DNA of 5,733 bases from JAPLMI01 sp043798375 (GCA_043798375.1 JAZDOS010000043.1:1-5733), one strand, 5' to 3'; counted from the stretch's first letter, positions 1 to 5,637 are shown. Notes: generated by a model from the letters alone, not told the origin. Numbers and translations are program-made.

Positions 1-135
1 CCGAGCGAAGCGAGGGACAAGCTCGGGGATGAATGCGCAGGCTGCAGCGGTGATGGACGCTGCGCCAAAAGGTTTTCTGCTTCGGAGGATTCCGCCAAAA
101 GGCGAATGGATGCTCCGGGCTTTAGCCCGGAGAGC
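1..135. other. Hairpin-rich intergenic leader, no gene
   Basis: No credible coding frame is seen here. Several short inverted repeats follow each other: CCGAGC (1-6) with GCTCGG (21-26); GCGCAG (35-40) with CTGCGC (60-65), or alternatively GCAGCG (44-49) with CGCTGC (58-63); CGCC (93-96) with GGCG (101-104) around AAAA; and CTCCGGGC (113-120) with GCCCGGAG (125-132) around TTTA. The last is a strong 8-bp stem but lacks a T-run on either side, so it is not a classic terminator. GCCAAAAGG occurs twice (64-72 and 94-102). The segment may be the 3' end of an upstream transcript, a dispersed palindromic repeat, or part of a structured RNA cut by the window edge; I cannot tell which. Confidence 0.4.
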
Positions 136-139
136 TTCA

Positions 140-167
140 TTGAAATATGAATTGTAACCGGATAATT
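140..167 (+). promoter_or_regulatory. Probable promoter of rubrerythrin
   Basis: TTGAAA at 140-145 and GATAAT/ATAATT at 161-167 are separated by 15-16 bp, a slightly short but acceptable sigma70 arrangement. The predicted start is about 15 bp before the AAGGAG ribosome site at 174-179, which sits 9 bases upstream of the ATG at 189. No PerR- or Fur-like operator could be recognised with confidence. Confidence 0.4.
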
Positions 168-188
168 TGAAAAAAGGAGCTGACCACA

Positions 189-767
189 ATGAGTAAATCG
201 ATCAAGGGGGCCCGGACGGAGAAGAATTTGCTGGCGGCTTTCGCCGGAGAATCGCAGGCGAGGAACAGGTATACCTATTTCGCGTCCGCCGCGAAAAAAG
301 AAGGTTACGAGCAGATAGCGGCCATATTCCTTGAGACCGCCGAGAATGAGAAAGAACACGCCAAGGTATTCTTCAAATATCTTGAAGGCGGGGAAGCCGG
401 GATAACCGCCGTGTATCCCGCGGGGATGATAAAAGACACAAAGTCCAATCTCGCGGCCGCGGCCGCCGGCGAAAATCTGGAATGGACGGTGCTGTACGCG
501 GATTTCGCGGTGGAAGCGAAGAAGGAAGGCTTCGGTGAGGTAGCGGATTCCTTTGAGCAGATCTCGAAGGTCGAGAGATTCCACGAGTCGAGATACAGAA
601 AACTCATCAGTAATATCGCCGATAAGGAAGTCTTCAGGAAAAAAGCGGCGGTAAAATGGCATTGCACCAACTGCGGATATGTTTTTGAGGGAGCCGAAGC
701 GCCCGTGGAATGCCCTGCATGCAGGCATCCGCAAAGCTACTACGAGATTTTGGCCGAAAATTTCTAG
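189..767 (+). CDS. rbr: Rubrerythrin, ferritin-like diiron peroxidase
   Basis: Rubrerythrin is a cytoplasmic non-haem diiron protein of anaerobes that reduces hydrogen peroxide to water using electrons passed through its rubredoxin centre. The 192-residue length is typical of the family. Residues 1-150 form the four-helix ferritin-like domain. The expected diiron ligands are all visible: E21 in GESQARNRY, E54 with H57 in EKEH, E95 and E98 in GENLEW, and E130 with H133 in VERFH. The C-terminal rubredoxin-like knuckle has C159-x2-C162-G and C175-P-x-C178, the four cysteines that bind a single iron. It ends in the usual YYEILAENF-like tail. The start at 189 is supported by AAGGAG nine bases upstream and by the normal MSKSIKGARTEKNLL N-terminus. 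It appears to be a single-gene transcript, because the next gene has its own strong promoter. No truncation or missing ligand is seen. Confidence 0.96.
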   Translation: MSKSIKGARTEKNLLAAFAGESQARNRYTYFASAAKKEGYEQIAAIFLETAENEKEHAKVFFKYLEGGEAGITAVYPAGMIKDTKSNLAAAAAGENLEWTVLYADFAVEAKKEGFGEVADSFEQISKVERFHESRYRKLISNIADKEVFRKKAAVKWHCTNCGYVFEGAEAPVECPACRHPQSYYEILAENF

Positions 768-780
768 TTAAAATATTAAT

Positions 781-835
781 GCCCTTGACAGGGCGTCGGC
801 TCCAATCTATAATGTGTCCGGATTAACGTGTTAAT
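781..835 (+). promoter_or_regulatory. Consensus sigma70 promoter with two dyads, upstream of the phosphate operon
   Basis: TTGACA (785-790) and TATAAT (808-813) are both perfect consensus hexamers with an ideal 17-bp spacer, which puts the transcription start near 820. A 5-bp dyad, GCCCT-tgac-AGGGC (781-794), overlaps the -35 box. A second dyad, ATTAAC-GT-GTTAAT (822-835), sits just after the predicted start. Both are plausible repressor sites, but neither resembles the direct-repeat PhoB box. The DUF47 ribosome site AAGGAG lies at 850-855. Confidence 0.8.
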
Positions 836-862
836 ATATAAAATAGCTTAAGGAGATATATC

Positions 863-1489
863 ATGGCTTTCCGGTTCCTTCCGCGTGAATTCAATTTCTT
901 CGACCTGTTCGAAAAGCAGGTGAACTATGCCGTCGACGCCGCGAGTTATTTCAAGGATGCGGTATCGAAGAATATCCTGGACGACGCCGCACTTCAAAAG
1001 ATGCACGAGGTAGAGCATCAGGGCGACGAAGTCGCGCATACCATCCTCGACAATTTAAACAAGACCTTCATCACGCCGTTCGACCGCGAAGACATCCATG
1101 CCCTGGCCAAGGAAATAGACGACATCATAGATATGCTCTACACGATCCTGAACCGCATGAAGGTTTACGGGATCGACACCGTCGACAAGAACCTCGTCCA
1201 GTTCGCCGACGTGATCGATGAATCTGTCCGCGCCGTAGCATGCGCCGTCCGGGGCCTGCGCAACCTGAAGAACGCGAGGTCCGTCGCGGAATCCTGCGTG
1301 GAAGTCAACCGGCTCGAGAATGTGGGTGATTCGATGAGGGATACGATGCTCGTCGAGCTCTTCAACGCCGGGAAGGATCCTATCCATATCATGAAGTGGA
1401 AAGAGATATATCAGGACGCGGAGACGGTCCTCGATATTTGCGAAGACGTTGCCCACGTAGTCCAGTCTATACTCGTAAAACAGGCCTAA
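863..1489 (+). CDS. DUF47 / PhoU-like phosphate transport regulator
   Basis: A 208-residue, probably all-helical cytoplasmic protein of the DUF47 family (PhoU-like, also called Pit accessory protein). Family members are almost always encoded beside a PiT-type phosphate permease and are thought to modulate it. Acidic metal-binding E-x3-D type motifs recur in the two halves as in PhoU: E51-x3-D55 in EHQGDE, the EIDDIID helix at 84-90, E152-x3-D156 in ENVGDS, and DICEDVAHVV at 191-200. The KTFITPFDREDIHALAKEIDDIIDMLY stretch around residues 67-93 is the most recognisable family signature. The ATG at 863 is preceded by AAGGAG at 850-855 with 7-base spacing. The stop codon is only three bases from the permease ATG, so the two are surely cotranscribed and probably translationally coupled. 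The direct effect on transport is inferred from the family, not seen here. Confidence 0.93.
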   Translation: MAFRFLPREFNFFDLFEKQVNYAVDAASYFKDAVSKNILDDAALQKMHEVEHQGDEVAHTILDNLNKTFITPFDREDIHALAKEIDDIIDMLYTILNRMKVYGIDTVDKNLVQFADVIDESVRAVACAVRGLRNLKNARSVAESCVEVNRLENVGDSMRDTMLVELFNAGKDPIHIMKWKEIYQDAETVLDICEDVAHVVQSILVKQA

Positions 1490-1492
1490 CAT

Positions 1493-2476
1493 ATGCTATT
1501 CGGCGTAATTTTTCTGGTAGCGCTCGCGCTATTCTTCGATTTCCTGAACGGCTTCCATGATTCAGCCAATTCTATCGCCACTATCGTTTCGACGAGAGTC
1601 CTCTCGCCCCGCATTGCCGTTATCTGGGCCGCGTTCTTCAACTTCATTGCCTTTATGTTCTTCGGATTGCACGTCGCCAATACGATAGGCAAGGGGATCA
1701 TCGACATAGCCATCGTCGATAAGCACATCATCTTCGGCACGCTCGTCGGCGCGTGCGGATGGAATATCATCACCTGGTATTTCGGCCTCCCCACAAGCTC
1801 CTCGCACGCCCTCATCGGCGGCATGATAGGCTCGGCCCTCGTAAAGGCCGGGATCGGATCACTCGTATGGAAAGGTATTTTAAAGACGGTCGCCTTCATC
1901 TTCGTCTCGCCCCTGCTCGGCCTTTTGCTGGGTGTGGGATTCGGTATTATCGTATACCGGTTATTCAGAAAAAGCGTCCCTTTCCAGGTGGACCATATAT
2001 TCAGAAAAGGGCAGCTCGTATCGGCCGCGCTATACAGCCTGGGCCATGGCGGAAATGACGCGCAGAAGACAATGGGTATCATAGCGAGCCTTCTTTTCAG
2101 CGCCGGGCTTTTGGGCGCCAAATTTCATATTCCTTTATGGGTGGTGCTCTCCTGTCATGCCGCGATAGCGCTCGGCACGATGTTCGGCGGCTGGCGTATA
2201 GTCAAAACGATGGGCCAGAAAGTCGCGAAGCTTAAACCGGTCGACGGATTCTGCGCGGAATCAGGCGCGGCCGTCACTCTATTCATATCCTCGGCGTTCG
2301 GCATCCCGGTCAGCACCACGCATACCATTACCGGGGCGATAATGGGCGTCGGCTCGCTGAAACGCTTGAGCGCCGTCAGGTGGGGAGTGGCCGGACGGAT
2401 CGTATGGGCATGGATATTGACGATCCCGTGCTCGGCGTTTATATCCGCGGCCGCTTATACGCTCATCCGGCGCTAA
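1493..2476 (+). CDS. pit: PiT-family inorganic phosphate permease
   Basis: Low-affinity inorganic phosphate transporter of the inner membrane (PiT family), which takes up phosphate, often as a metal-phosphate complex, with a cation such as H+ or Na+. It is 327 residues long, at the short end of the family and close to other DUF47-linked Pit proteins. The duplicated PiT signatures are intact: GFHDSANSIAT at 20-30 and GHGGNDAQKTMG at 184-195, each followed by the serine-rich motif of its half, LPTSSSHALIGG at 99-110 and PVSTTHTITGAIMG at 272-285. About ten hydrophobic segments are visible, with a polar cytoplasmic stretch around 157-175 between the two halves. The ATG lies three bases after the DUF47 stop and has no strong ribosome site of its own, pointing to coupled translation. 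The specific ion and metal cannot be read from the sequence. Confidence 0.95.
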   Translation: MLFGVIFLVALALFFDFLNGFHDSANSIATIVSTRVLSPRIAVIWAAFFNFIAFMFFGLHVANTIGKGIIDIAIVDKHIIFGTLVGACGWNIITWYFGLPTSSSHALIGGMIGSALVKAGIGSLVWKGILKTVAFIFVSPLLGLLLGVGFGIIVYRLFRKSVPFQVDHIFRKGQLVSAALYSLGHGGNDAQKTMGIIASLLFSAGLLGAKFHIPLWVVLSCHAAIALGTMFGGWRIVKTMGQKVAKLKPVDGFCAESGAAVTLFISSAFGIPVSTTHTITGAIMGVGSLKRLSAVRWGVAGRIVWAWILTIPCSAFISAAAYTLIRR

Positions 2477-2488
2477 AACATAATCAAG

Positions 2489-3685
2489 ATGGCAAAAAAC
2501 GGCTTTTTCTACGGTATCGTCATAGCCGGCATCTTCGCCGCCGGCATATTCCTGCGCTTAAATTTTTTAAACATACCTGATTATCGCGGTGGAACCGACG
2601 AAGGCTACTATCTGCGCTATGCCGCCTGCCTTGCGCAGGCGCAAGACGCCTCGATAAAGAAGCTCTCCGACGCCTATATCCGGAATAAGGAATGGCAGCT
2701 TTTTCCAAACCCGCTCAGGGCCGGCTATATACTGATATCGGCCTGGTGGATGAAGCTCCTTGGCCGGTTCGACTTTAAGGCGCTTTCATATCTGTCATCC
2801 CTTTTCGGGATATTATCGCTTTTTGCCTGCTATTTTTTCACCAGGCGCTTATTCGGCCCCCGGATCGCGCTTTTAGGGCTTATTCTTCTTGCCGCCTCGC
2901 CGATAAATCTCGCCCTCTCAAGGCGCGCGCTTCAGGATAGCGCCGTTTATTTCTTCACGATCATGGCGGTGTGGTTATTTTACGAATCACTCGAGCGCCG
3001 CGGCCTCTTATTCAAAATATTATTCGCACTCTCGTTTTTCGCCGCCATAGCGGTAAAAGAGAGCTCTGTCCTAGTGCTGGTATTTTTTGTCGTGTTCATA
3101 TTTCTTGATAAAAGGCTTTTCGACGGACAATTGAAAAGCCTGCAGTCATTATTTATCCTGTTTCTGGTCCTGGCGGCCGTATTTTTTATGTATATTAAAA
3201 TAACGGGAAGCGCGGATAAATTATTTCAAATAGCCCGTATAATAATTTTGTCGCCGGCATCCAACGAATACGCGATAAAATATCAATCCGGCAATTTTTT
3301 TACATACATGGGAAGTTTTTTACTGCTTTCACCGATCACGCTCGTCCTGGGATTGAGTTTTTCGGCCCTATATTTTAAAAACAGGGATTTCAGCGAAAAG
3401 CCGTATCTTTACATCATAACTTTTTTTGCGCTCTACTACGCGGCCTTCAGCCTGTTTAGCAAGAATGTCAGATACGTGATGGCGCTCGACCTGCCGATAA
3501 GGATACTCGCCGCGGCGCTTATTGCCGCCGCCTGCGGCAAATTCGGAAAGATGGGATGGACGGCGGCATTGTTGATCGCCTTCGCGATAGCGGCAGGCGA
3601 TTTTTTCATTTTTCACCATATATTTATCACAGACGGCATATACGATCCCGTCATATGCAATCTCGCATGGGCGTGGTCAAATTGA
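2489..3685 (+). CDS. GT39/ArnT-like integral membrane glycosyltransferase
   Basis: A 398-residue polytopic membrane protein with about ten hydrophobic segments (for example 5-24, 97-117, 124-145, 150-166, 173-206, 219-237, 270-295, 306-324, 334-350 and 356-377). Its pattern matches the GT-C fold of the GT39/ArnT group (dolichyl-phosphate-mannose or polyprenyl-phosphate-sugar transferases). Supporting marks are the acidic pair D37-E38 in RGGTDEGYYLRYA in the first extracytoplasmic loop, the SRRALQDS motif at 144-151, and a late KNVRYVMALDLP stretch at 325-336 that resembles the RY...P segment of the family. Such enzymes move a sugar from a lipid carrier to a protein or lipid outside the membrane; donor and acceptor cannot be told here. 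The ATG is 12 bases after the permease stop, and the ribosome site is weak, so reinitiation is likely. It belongs to the same transcript as the phosphate genes, but a functional link is not evident. It is shorter than typical GT39 proteins and lacks a large C-terminal soluble domain. Confidence 0.75.
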   Translation: MAKNGFFYGIVIAGIFAAGIFLRLNFLNIPDYRGGTDEGYYLRYAACLAQAQDASIKKLSDAYIRNKEWQLFPNPLRAGYILISAWWMKLLGRFDFKALSYLSSLFGILSLFACYFFTRRLFGPRIALLGLILLAASPINLALSRRALQDSAVYFFTIMAVWLFYESLERRGLLFKILFALSFFAAIAVKESSVLVLVFFVVFIFLDKRLFDGQLKSLQSLFILFLVLAAVFFMYIKITGSADKLFQIARIIILSPASNEYAIKYQSGNFFTYMGSFLLLSPITLVLGLSFSALYFKNRDFSEKPYLYIITFFALYYAAFSLFSKNVRYVMALDLPIRILAAALIAAACGKFGKMGWTAALLIAFAIAAGDFFIFHHIFITDGIYDPVICNLAWAWSN

Positions 3686-3693
3686 CCGATTTT

Positions 3694-3702
3694 TGATATA
3701 AT
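3694..3702 (+). promoter_or_regulatory. Extended -10 promoter upstream of tRNA-Ser(CGA)
   Basis: TGATATAAT is a perfect extended -10 element (TGn-TATAAT). The -35 region (about 3674-3679, TGGTCA) is only a partial match. Transcription would start near 3709, some 65 bases before the tRNA. The promoter overlaps the short dyad GGTCAA-A-TTGACC (3675-3687), which spans the stop codon of the preceding gene. Confidence 0.5.
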
Positions 3703-3715
3703 AGATTACAGGTTC

Positions 3716-3761
3716 TCCCTCGAACGCTTCCTTTGGCCGCGTTCTCGGGATGGAATTTTTT
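3716..3761 (+). terminator. Stem-loop plus T6, probable terminator or attenuator
   Basis: GAACGC (3722-3727) pairs with GCGTTC (3739-3744). After a TC/TC internal mismatch, TCCC (3716-3719) pairs with GGGA (3747-3750). Six T residues follow at 3756-3761, five bases past the stem. This fits an intrinsic terminator for the phosphate/glycosyltransferase operon. It lies downstream of the extended -10 element, so it could instead attenuate transcription into the tRNA. A second A/T-rich dyad, AATTTTT-TAGC-AAAAATT (3754-3771), overlaps the T-run and could serve the minus strand. Confidence 0.5.
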
Positions 3762-3774
3762 AGCAAAAATTTCA

Positions 3775-3864
3775 GGAGAGTTGGCAGAGTGGTCGATTGC
3801 GCACGCCTCGAAAGCGTGTTACCCTTTACGGGGTACGAAGGTTCGAACCCTTCACTCTCCGCCA
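3775..3864 (+). tRNA. tRNA-Ser (anticodon CGA), CCA encoded
   Basis: A 90-base class II tRNA folds fully. The acceptor stem is GGAGAGT (3775-3781) with ACTCTCC (3854-3860), discriminator G3861, and genome-encoded CCA at 3862-3864. The anticodon stem CACGC/GCGTG (3802-3806 with 3814-3818) closes the loop CTCGAAA, giving anticodon CGA at 3809-3811, which reads UCG serine codons. The long variable arm TACCC/GGGTA (3820-3824 with 3831-3835) is the serine type, and the T arm is GAAGG-TTCGAAC-CCTTC (3837-3853). The minus strand of its 3' end is part of a decayed recombinase reading frame. Confidence 0.97.
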
Positions 3865-3965
3865 GTTAAGATAGGGAGCGCTTGAAAGATAATATCGGAA
3901 GGTACCTTCCGACGAAAAATTTAGCCGGCGCTCTTTTAAAATAAAGTTCTATAACCAATCTTTTT
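3826..3965 (-). pseudogene. Degenerate 3' tail of a second serine recombinase
   Basis: Read on the minus strand, this segment encodes NFILKERRLNFSSEGTFRYY, then LSSAPYLNWRRVKG, and stops at TAA (3828-3826) inside tRNA-Ser(CGA). It aligns without gaps to the last residues of the intact recombinase (NFILSSRRLTFAPEGTFRQY, then GSSGPYQNWRRR). Over 18 codons, 3895-3948 matches the complement of 5464-5517 at 43 of 54 bases, and many differences are synonymous (cta/ctg, ggt/ggc, cga/cgg), so the copy evolved as coding sequence. Homology continues to 3964 (12 identical bases against 5450-5461), but two extra bases at 3949-3952 shift the frame and create a TAG. Beyond about 3965 the similarity fades, and the catalytic part of the gene is gone. 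This is a remnant, not a working gene. Confidence 0.8.
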
Positions 3966-4119
3966 GCCCTTGGCGTTTTGCCTATTTGGATACAGCATGA
4001 GACATATATGTGTTAGAGGAAATAGTGGGATGCCAATGTATCGTGATGGAGCTTATTGTGTAGTCAAAATGCCAAGGGCTGATTCTAAATTTCCCTCTAC
4101 ATGAAAGGAGCTTTGCCCT
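3865..4119. other. Spacer between tRNA-Ser(CGA) and recombinase
   Basis: The left part (to 3965) is the recombinase remnant on the minus strand. The rest holds a 15-bp inverted repeat with one mismatch, GCCCTTGGCGTTTTG (3966-3980) and CAAAATGCCAAGGGC (4065-4079), enclosing 84 bases that contain the dyad ACATATATGT (4002-4011). A 35-codon frame runs from ATG 3997 to TGA 4104 and ends 15 bases before the recombinase start. It has no ribosome site and no recognisable relatives, so I do not call it a gene. The recombinase ribosome site AAAGGAG is at 4104-4110. No good -35/-10 pair was found, so transcription may come from an unrecognised promoter or from readthrough past the tRNA. Confidence 0.5.
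3895..3912. repeat. 18-bp perfect palindrome, copy 1 of the recombinase-tail dyad
   Basis: TCGGAAGGTACCTTCCGA is a perfect palindrome centred on TA, 30 bases past the CCA of tRNA-Ser(CGA). Its counterpart at 5499-5518 lies at almost the same distance (29 bases) from the other serine tRNA. It could be a recombinase binding site or a bidirectional hairpin. No T-run follows on either strand, so a terminator role is weak. Confidence 0.75.
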
Positions 4120-5562
4120 ATGAGATATTTTCTATATGCTCGCAAGTCCACTGATGATGAGGATAGACAGATATTATCTATTGAGGCTCAGCTTGTGGAG
4201 TTACGGCAATATGCTGAGCGTGAAAAGGTATGTGTAGTTAAGGAACTTATTGAGGCGAAGACCGCCAAGAAGCCCGGGCGGCCTATATTCAACGATATGC
4301 TGTTACAGATAGAGCGAGGGGTTGCTGACGGTATCTTAGCCTGGCATCCGGATAGGCTCGCTCGAAATAGCGTAGATGGTGGTAAGATCATATACCTTGT
4401 AGACCAGGGTATCATTAAGAGCCTCCTCTTCCCCACGTATCGCTTTGATGATAATGCGCAAGGTAAGTTCATGCTCTCTATCGCTTTCGGGCAGAGTAAG
4501 TACTATATAGACGCTCTCTCGGAGAATATTAAGCGAGGTATCCGGCTCAAGCTCTCTAATGGTATCTGGCCTCAATGGGCACCGATAGGATACCTCAATG
4601 ATCCCAAGACGCGCGGTATCATCAAAGACGAGGGCAAAGCTCCTTTCATAACGAAATCTTTCGCCCTATATTCTACCGGCAGATATACACTCGCTGAAAT
4701 CAGAGATAAGATAAACTCGGCTGGCATGAGAGGGCGGAAAGACAGGGCATTGAGCGCAAGTCAGTATCAGCATATTCTCGGGAACCCTCTCTACTATGGA
4801 GTATTTAGATATAATGGCGAATCATATGAAGGAACTCATGAACCAATTATCACAAAGAAACTTTTTGACAAGTGTCAGGGTGTCATGGCTCATCGAGGCA
4901 AGCCGAAGAAAGTGGTGAGGCATTTCGCTTTGCGAGGGCTTATGAGGTGCGGTGAGTGTGGTCGCATGATAACAGCCGAGACACAGAAAGGTTATAACTA
5001 CTACCGATGCACGAAGCGCTTTACTAACTGCACACAGAAGTACGTCCGAGAGGAAGAACTATCCACTCAAATCAAGTCTATCCTTCAAAAAGTTTCTTTG
5101 TGTGATGATTGGACTACGAAGATTTTAAGGGAATTTGAGAAAGACAAGGCACTCGATGTCCAATCATCACGCCCCCAGCAGCAAAATCTACAAGACAAAA
5201 TTACAGATATAGACCGAACAATAAACCGGCTGATAGATGTGTATTTAGAGGGTAGTGTTTCACTCGAGGAATATCAGCGGAAGAAAGAATCTCTTATTAA
5301 TGAAAAGAAGGAATTACAGGAAAAGTTAAAGGATTTTGCTGCTGGGGGCGATAATTGGTTCGAACGGGCGAAAGATTTCGTAACTACTTTAAACAGAATA
5401 CATTACGCAGTTACGGAGGGAAATTTAGAATCCCAGAAAGAATTTCTGGAAAAGATTGGTTCGAACTTTATTTTAAGCAGCCGCCGGCTGACTTTTGCGC
5501 CGGAAGGCACCTTCCGGCAGTATGGCTCAAGCGGCCCGTATCAAAATTGGCGGAGGAGGTAG
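4120..5562 (+). CDS. Large serine recombinase (site-specific integrase/transposase type)
   Basis: A 480-residue large serine recombinase. Residues 1-150 are the resolvase catalytic domain: YARKS with nucleophile S10 and R8, LSIEAQ at 19-24, and WHPDRLARN at 75-83 with the catalytic arginines. Residues about 155-265 are the recombinase DNA-binding domain (PIGYLNDP, the RKDRALSASQYQHILGNPLYYG region). Residues 277-304 are a zinc ribbon with C277, C280, C297 and C304. Residues about 354-408 form a charged coiled coil, which in this family controls integration direction. The start is fixed by AAAGGAG nine bases upstream and by the normal MRYFLYARKSTDDED N-terminus. Codon use is more A/T-rich than in the genes to the left, which suggests acquisition. 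The reading frame ends inside tRNA-Ser(UGA) on the opposite strand: the codons for W477-R-R-R and the stop are the antisense of the tRNA's CCA and acceptor stem. All catalytic and zinc residues are present, so it is probably active. Whether it moves an integrative element or a transposon is not shown. Confidence 0.93.
   Translation: MRYFLYARKSTDDEDRQILSIEAQLVELRQYAEREKVCVVKELIEAKTAKKPGRPIFNDMLLQIERGVADGILAWHPDRLARNSVDGGKIIYLVDQGIIKSLLFPTYRFDDNAQGKFMLSIAFGQSKYYIDALSENIKRGIRLKLSNGIWPQWAPIGYLNDPKTRGIIKDEGKAPFITKSFALYSTGRYTLAEIRDKINSAGMRGRKDRALSASQYQHILGNPLYYGVFRYNGESYEGTHEPIITKKLFDKCQGVMAHRGKPKKVVRHFALRGLMRCGECGRMITAETQKGYNYYRCTKRFTNCTQKYVREEELSTQIKSILQKVSLCDDWTTKILREFEKDKALDVQSSRPQQQNLQDKITDIDRTINRLIDVYLEGSVSLEEYQRKKESLINEKKELQEKLKDFAAGGDNWFERAKDFVTTLNRIHYAVTEGNLESQKEFLEKIGSNFILSSRRLTFAPEGTFRQYGSSGPYQNWRRR
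5450..5559. repeat. Right copy of an inverted repeat (partner of 3853-3964)
   Basis: The complement of this segment matches 3853-3964: 12 identical bases at 5450-5461, 43 of 54 bases at 5464-5517, and 28 of 42 bases at 5518-5559, with a single two-base indel. Both copies lie in recombinase 3' ends and merge with inverted serine tRNA genes, which are themselves similar, so the mirror symmetry extends to about 190 bp per side. The divergence argues against recent duplication or gene conversion. Confidence 0.8.
5499..5518. repeat. 20-bp inverted repeat, copy 2 of the recombinase-tail dyad
   Basis: GCCGGAAGGCACCTTCCGGC has 9-bp arms around a central CA, inside the codons for PEGTFRQ near the C-terminus. 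The core CGGAAGG-N2-CCTTCCG is shared with 3895-3912. The pair outside the core is T-A in copy 1 and C-G in copy 2, a compensated change that keeps the symmetry. Confidence 0.75.
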
Positions 5563-5637
5563 GATTCGAACCCACGGTGGACTTACGCCCACAACAGCTT
5601 TCAAGGCTGCCGCAATCGACCGCTCTGCCACTCCTCC
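5548..5637 (-). tRNA. tRNA-Ser (anticodon UGA), CCA encoded
   Basis: On the minus strand a 90-base class II tRNA folds fully. The acceptor stem is GGAGGAG (5637-5631) with CTCCTCC (5558-5552), discriminator G at 5551, and encoded CCA at 5550-5548. The anticodon loop CTTGAAA gives anticodon TGA (5603-5601), which reads UCA and related serine codons, closed by GCAGC/GCTGT. The long variable arm is GTGGGC...GTCCAC-like, and the T loop is TTCGAAT. The last 15 bases of the gene overlap the end of the recombinase reading frame on the other strand. No convincing -35/-10 pair was identified upstream within the window. Confidence 0.97.

Noticed and set aside
113..132. Strong hairpin as intrinsic terminator of an upstream gene
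   Set aside because: No T-run follows the stem on either strand.
1486..2121. Minus-strand frame of 211 codons opposite the phosphate permease
   Set aside because: It is a shadow of the permease; it has no ribosome site, no family resemblance and is rich in the residues expected from antisense membrane codons.
3997..4104. 35-codon frame MRHICVRGNSGMPMYRDGAY... upstream of the recombinase
   Set aside because: It has no ribosome site and no recognisable family; a frame this short is expected by chance. It is kept only as a note in the spacer entry.
3895..5518. The two dyads as a conventional attL/attR pair flanking an element
   Set aside because: A true attL/attR pair would be in direct orientation and share the central dinucleotide. 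The palindromes themselves are symmetric, but their flanks are inverted and the centres are TA and CA.
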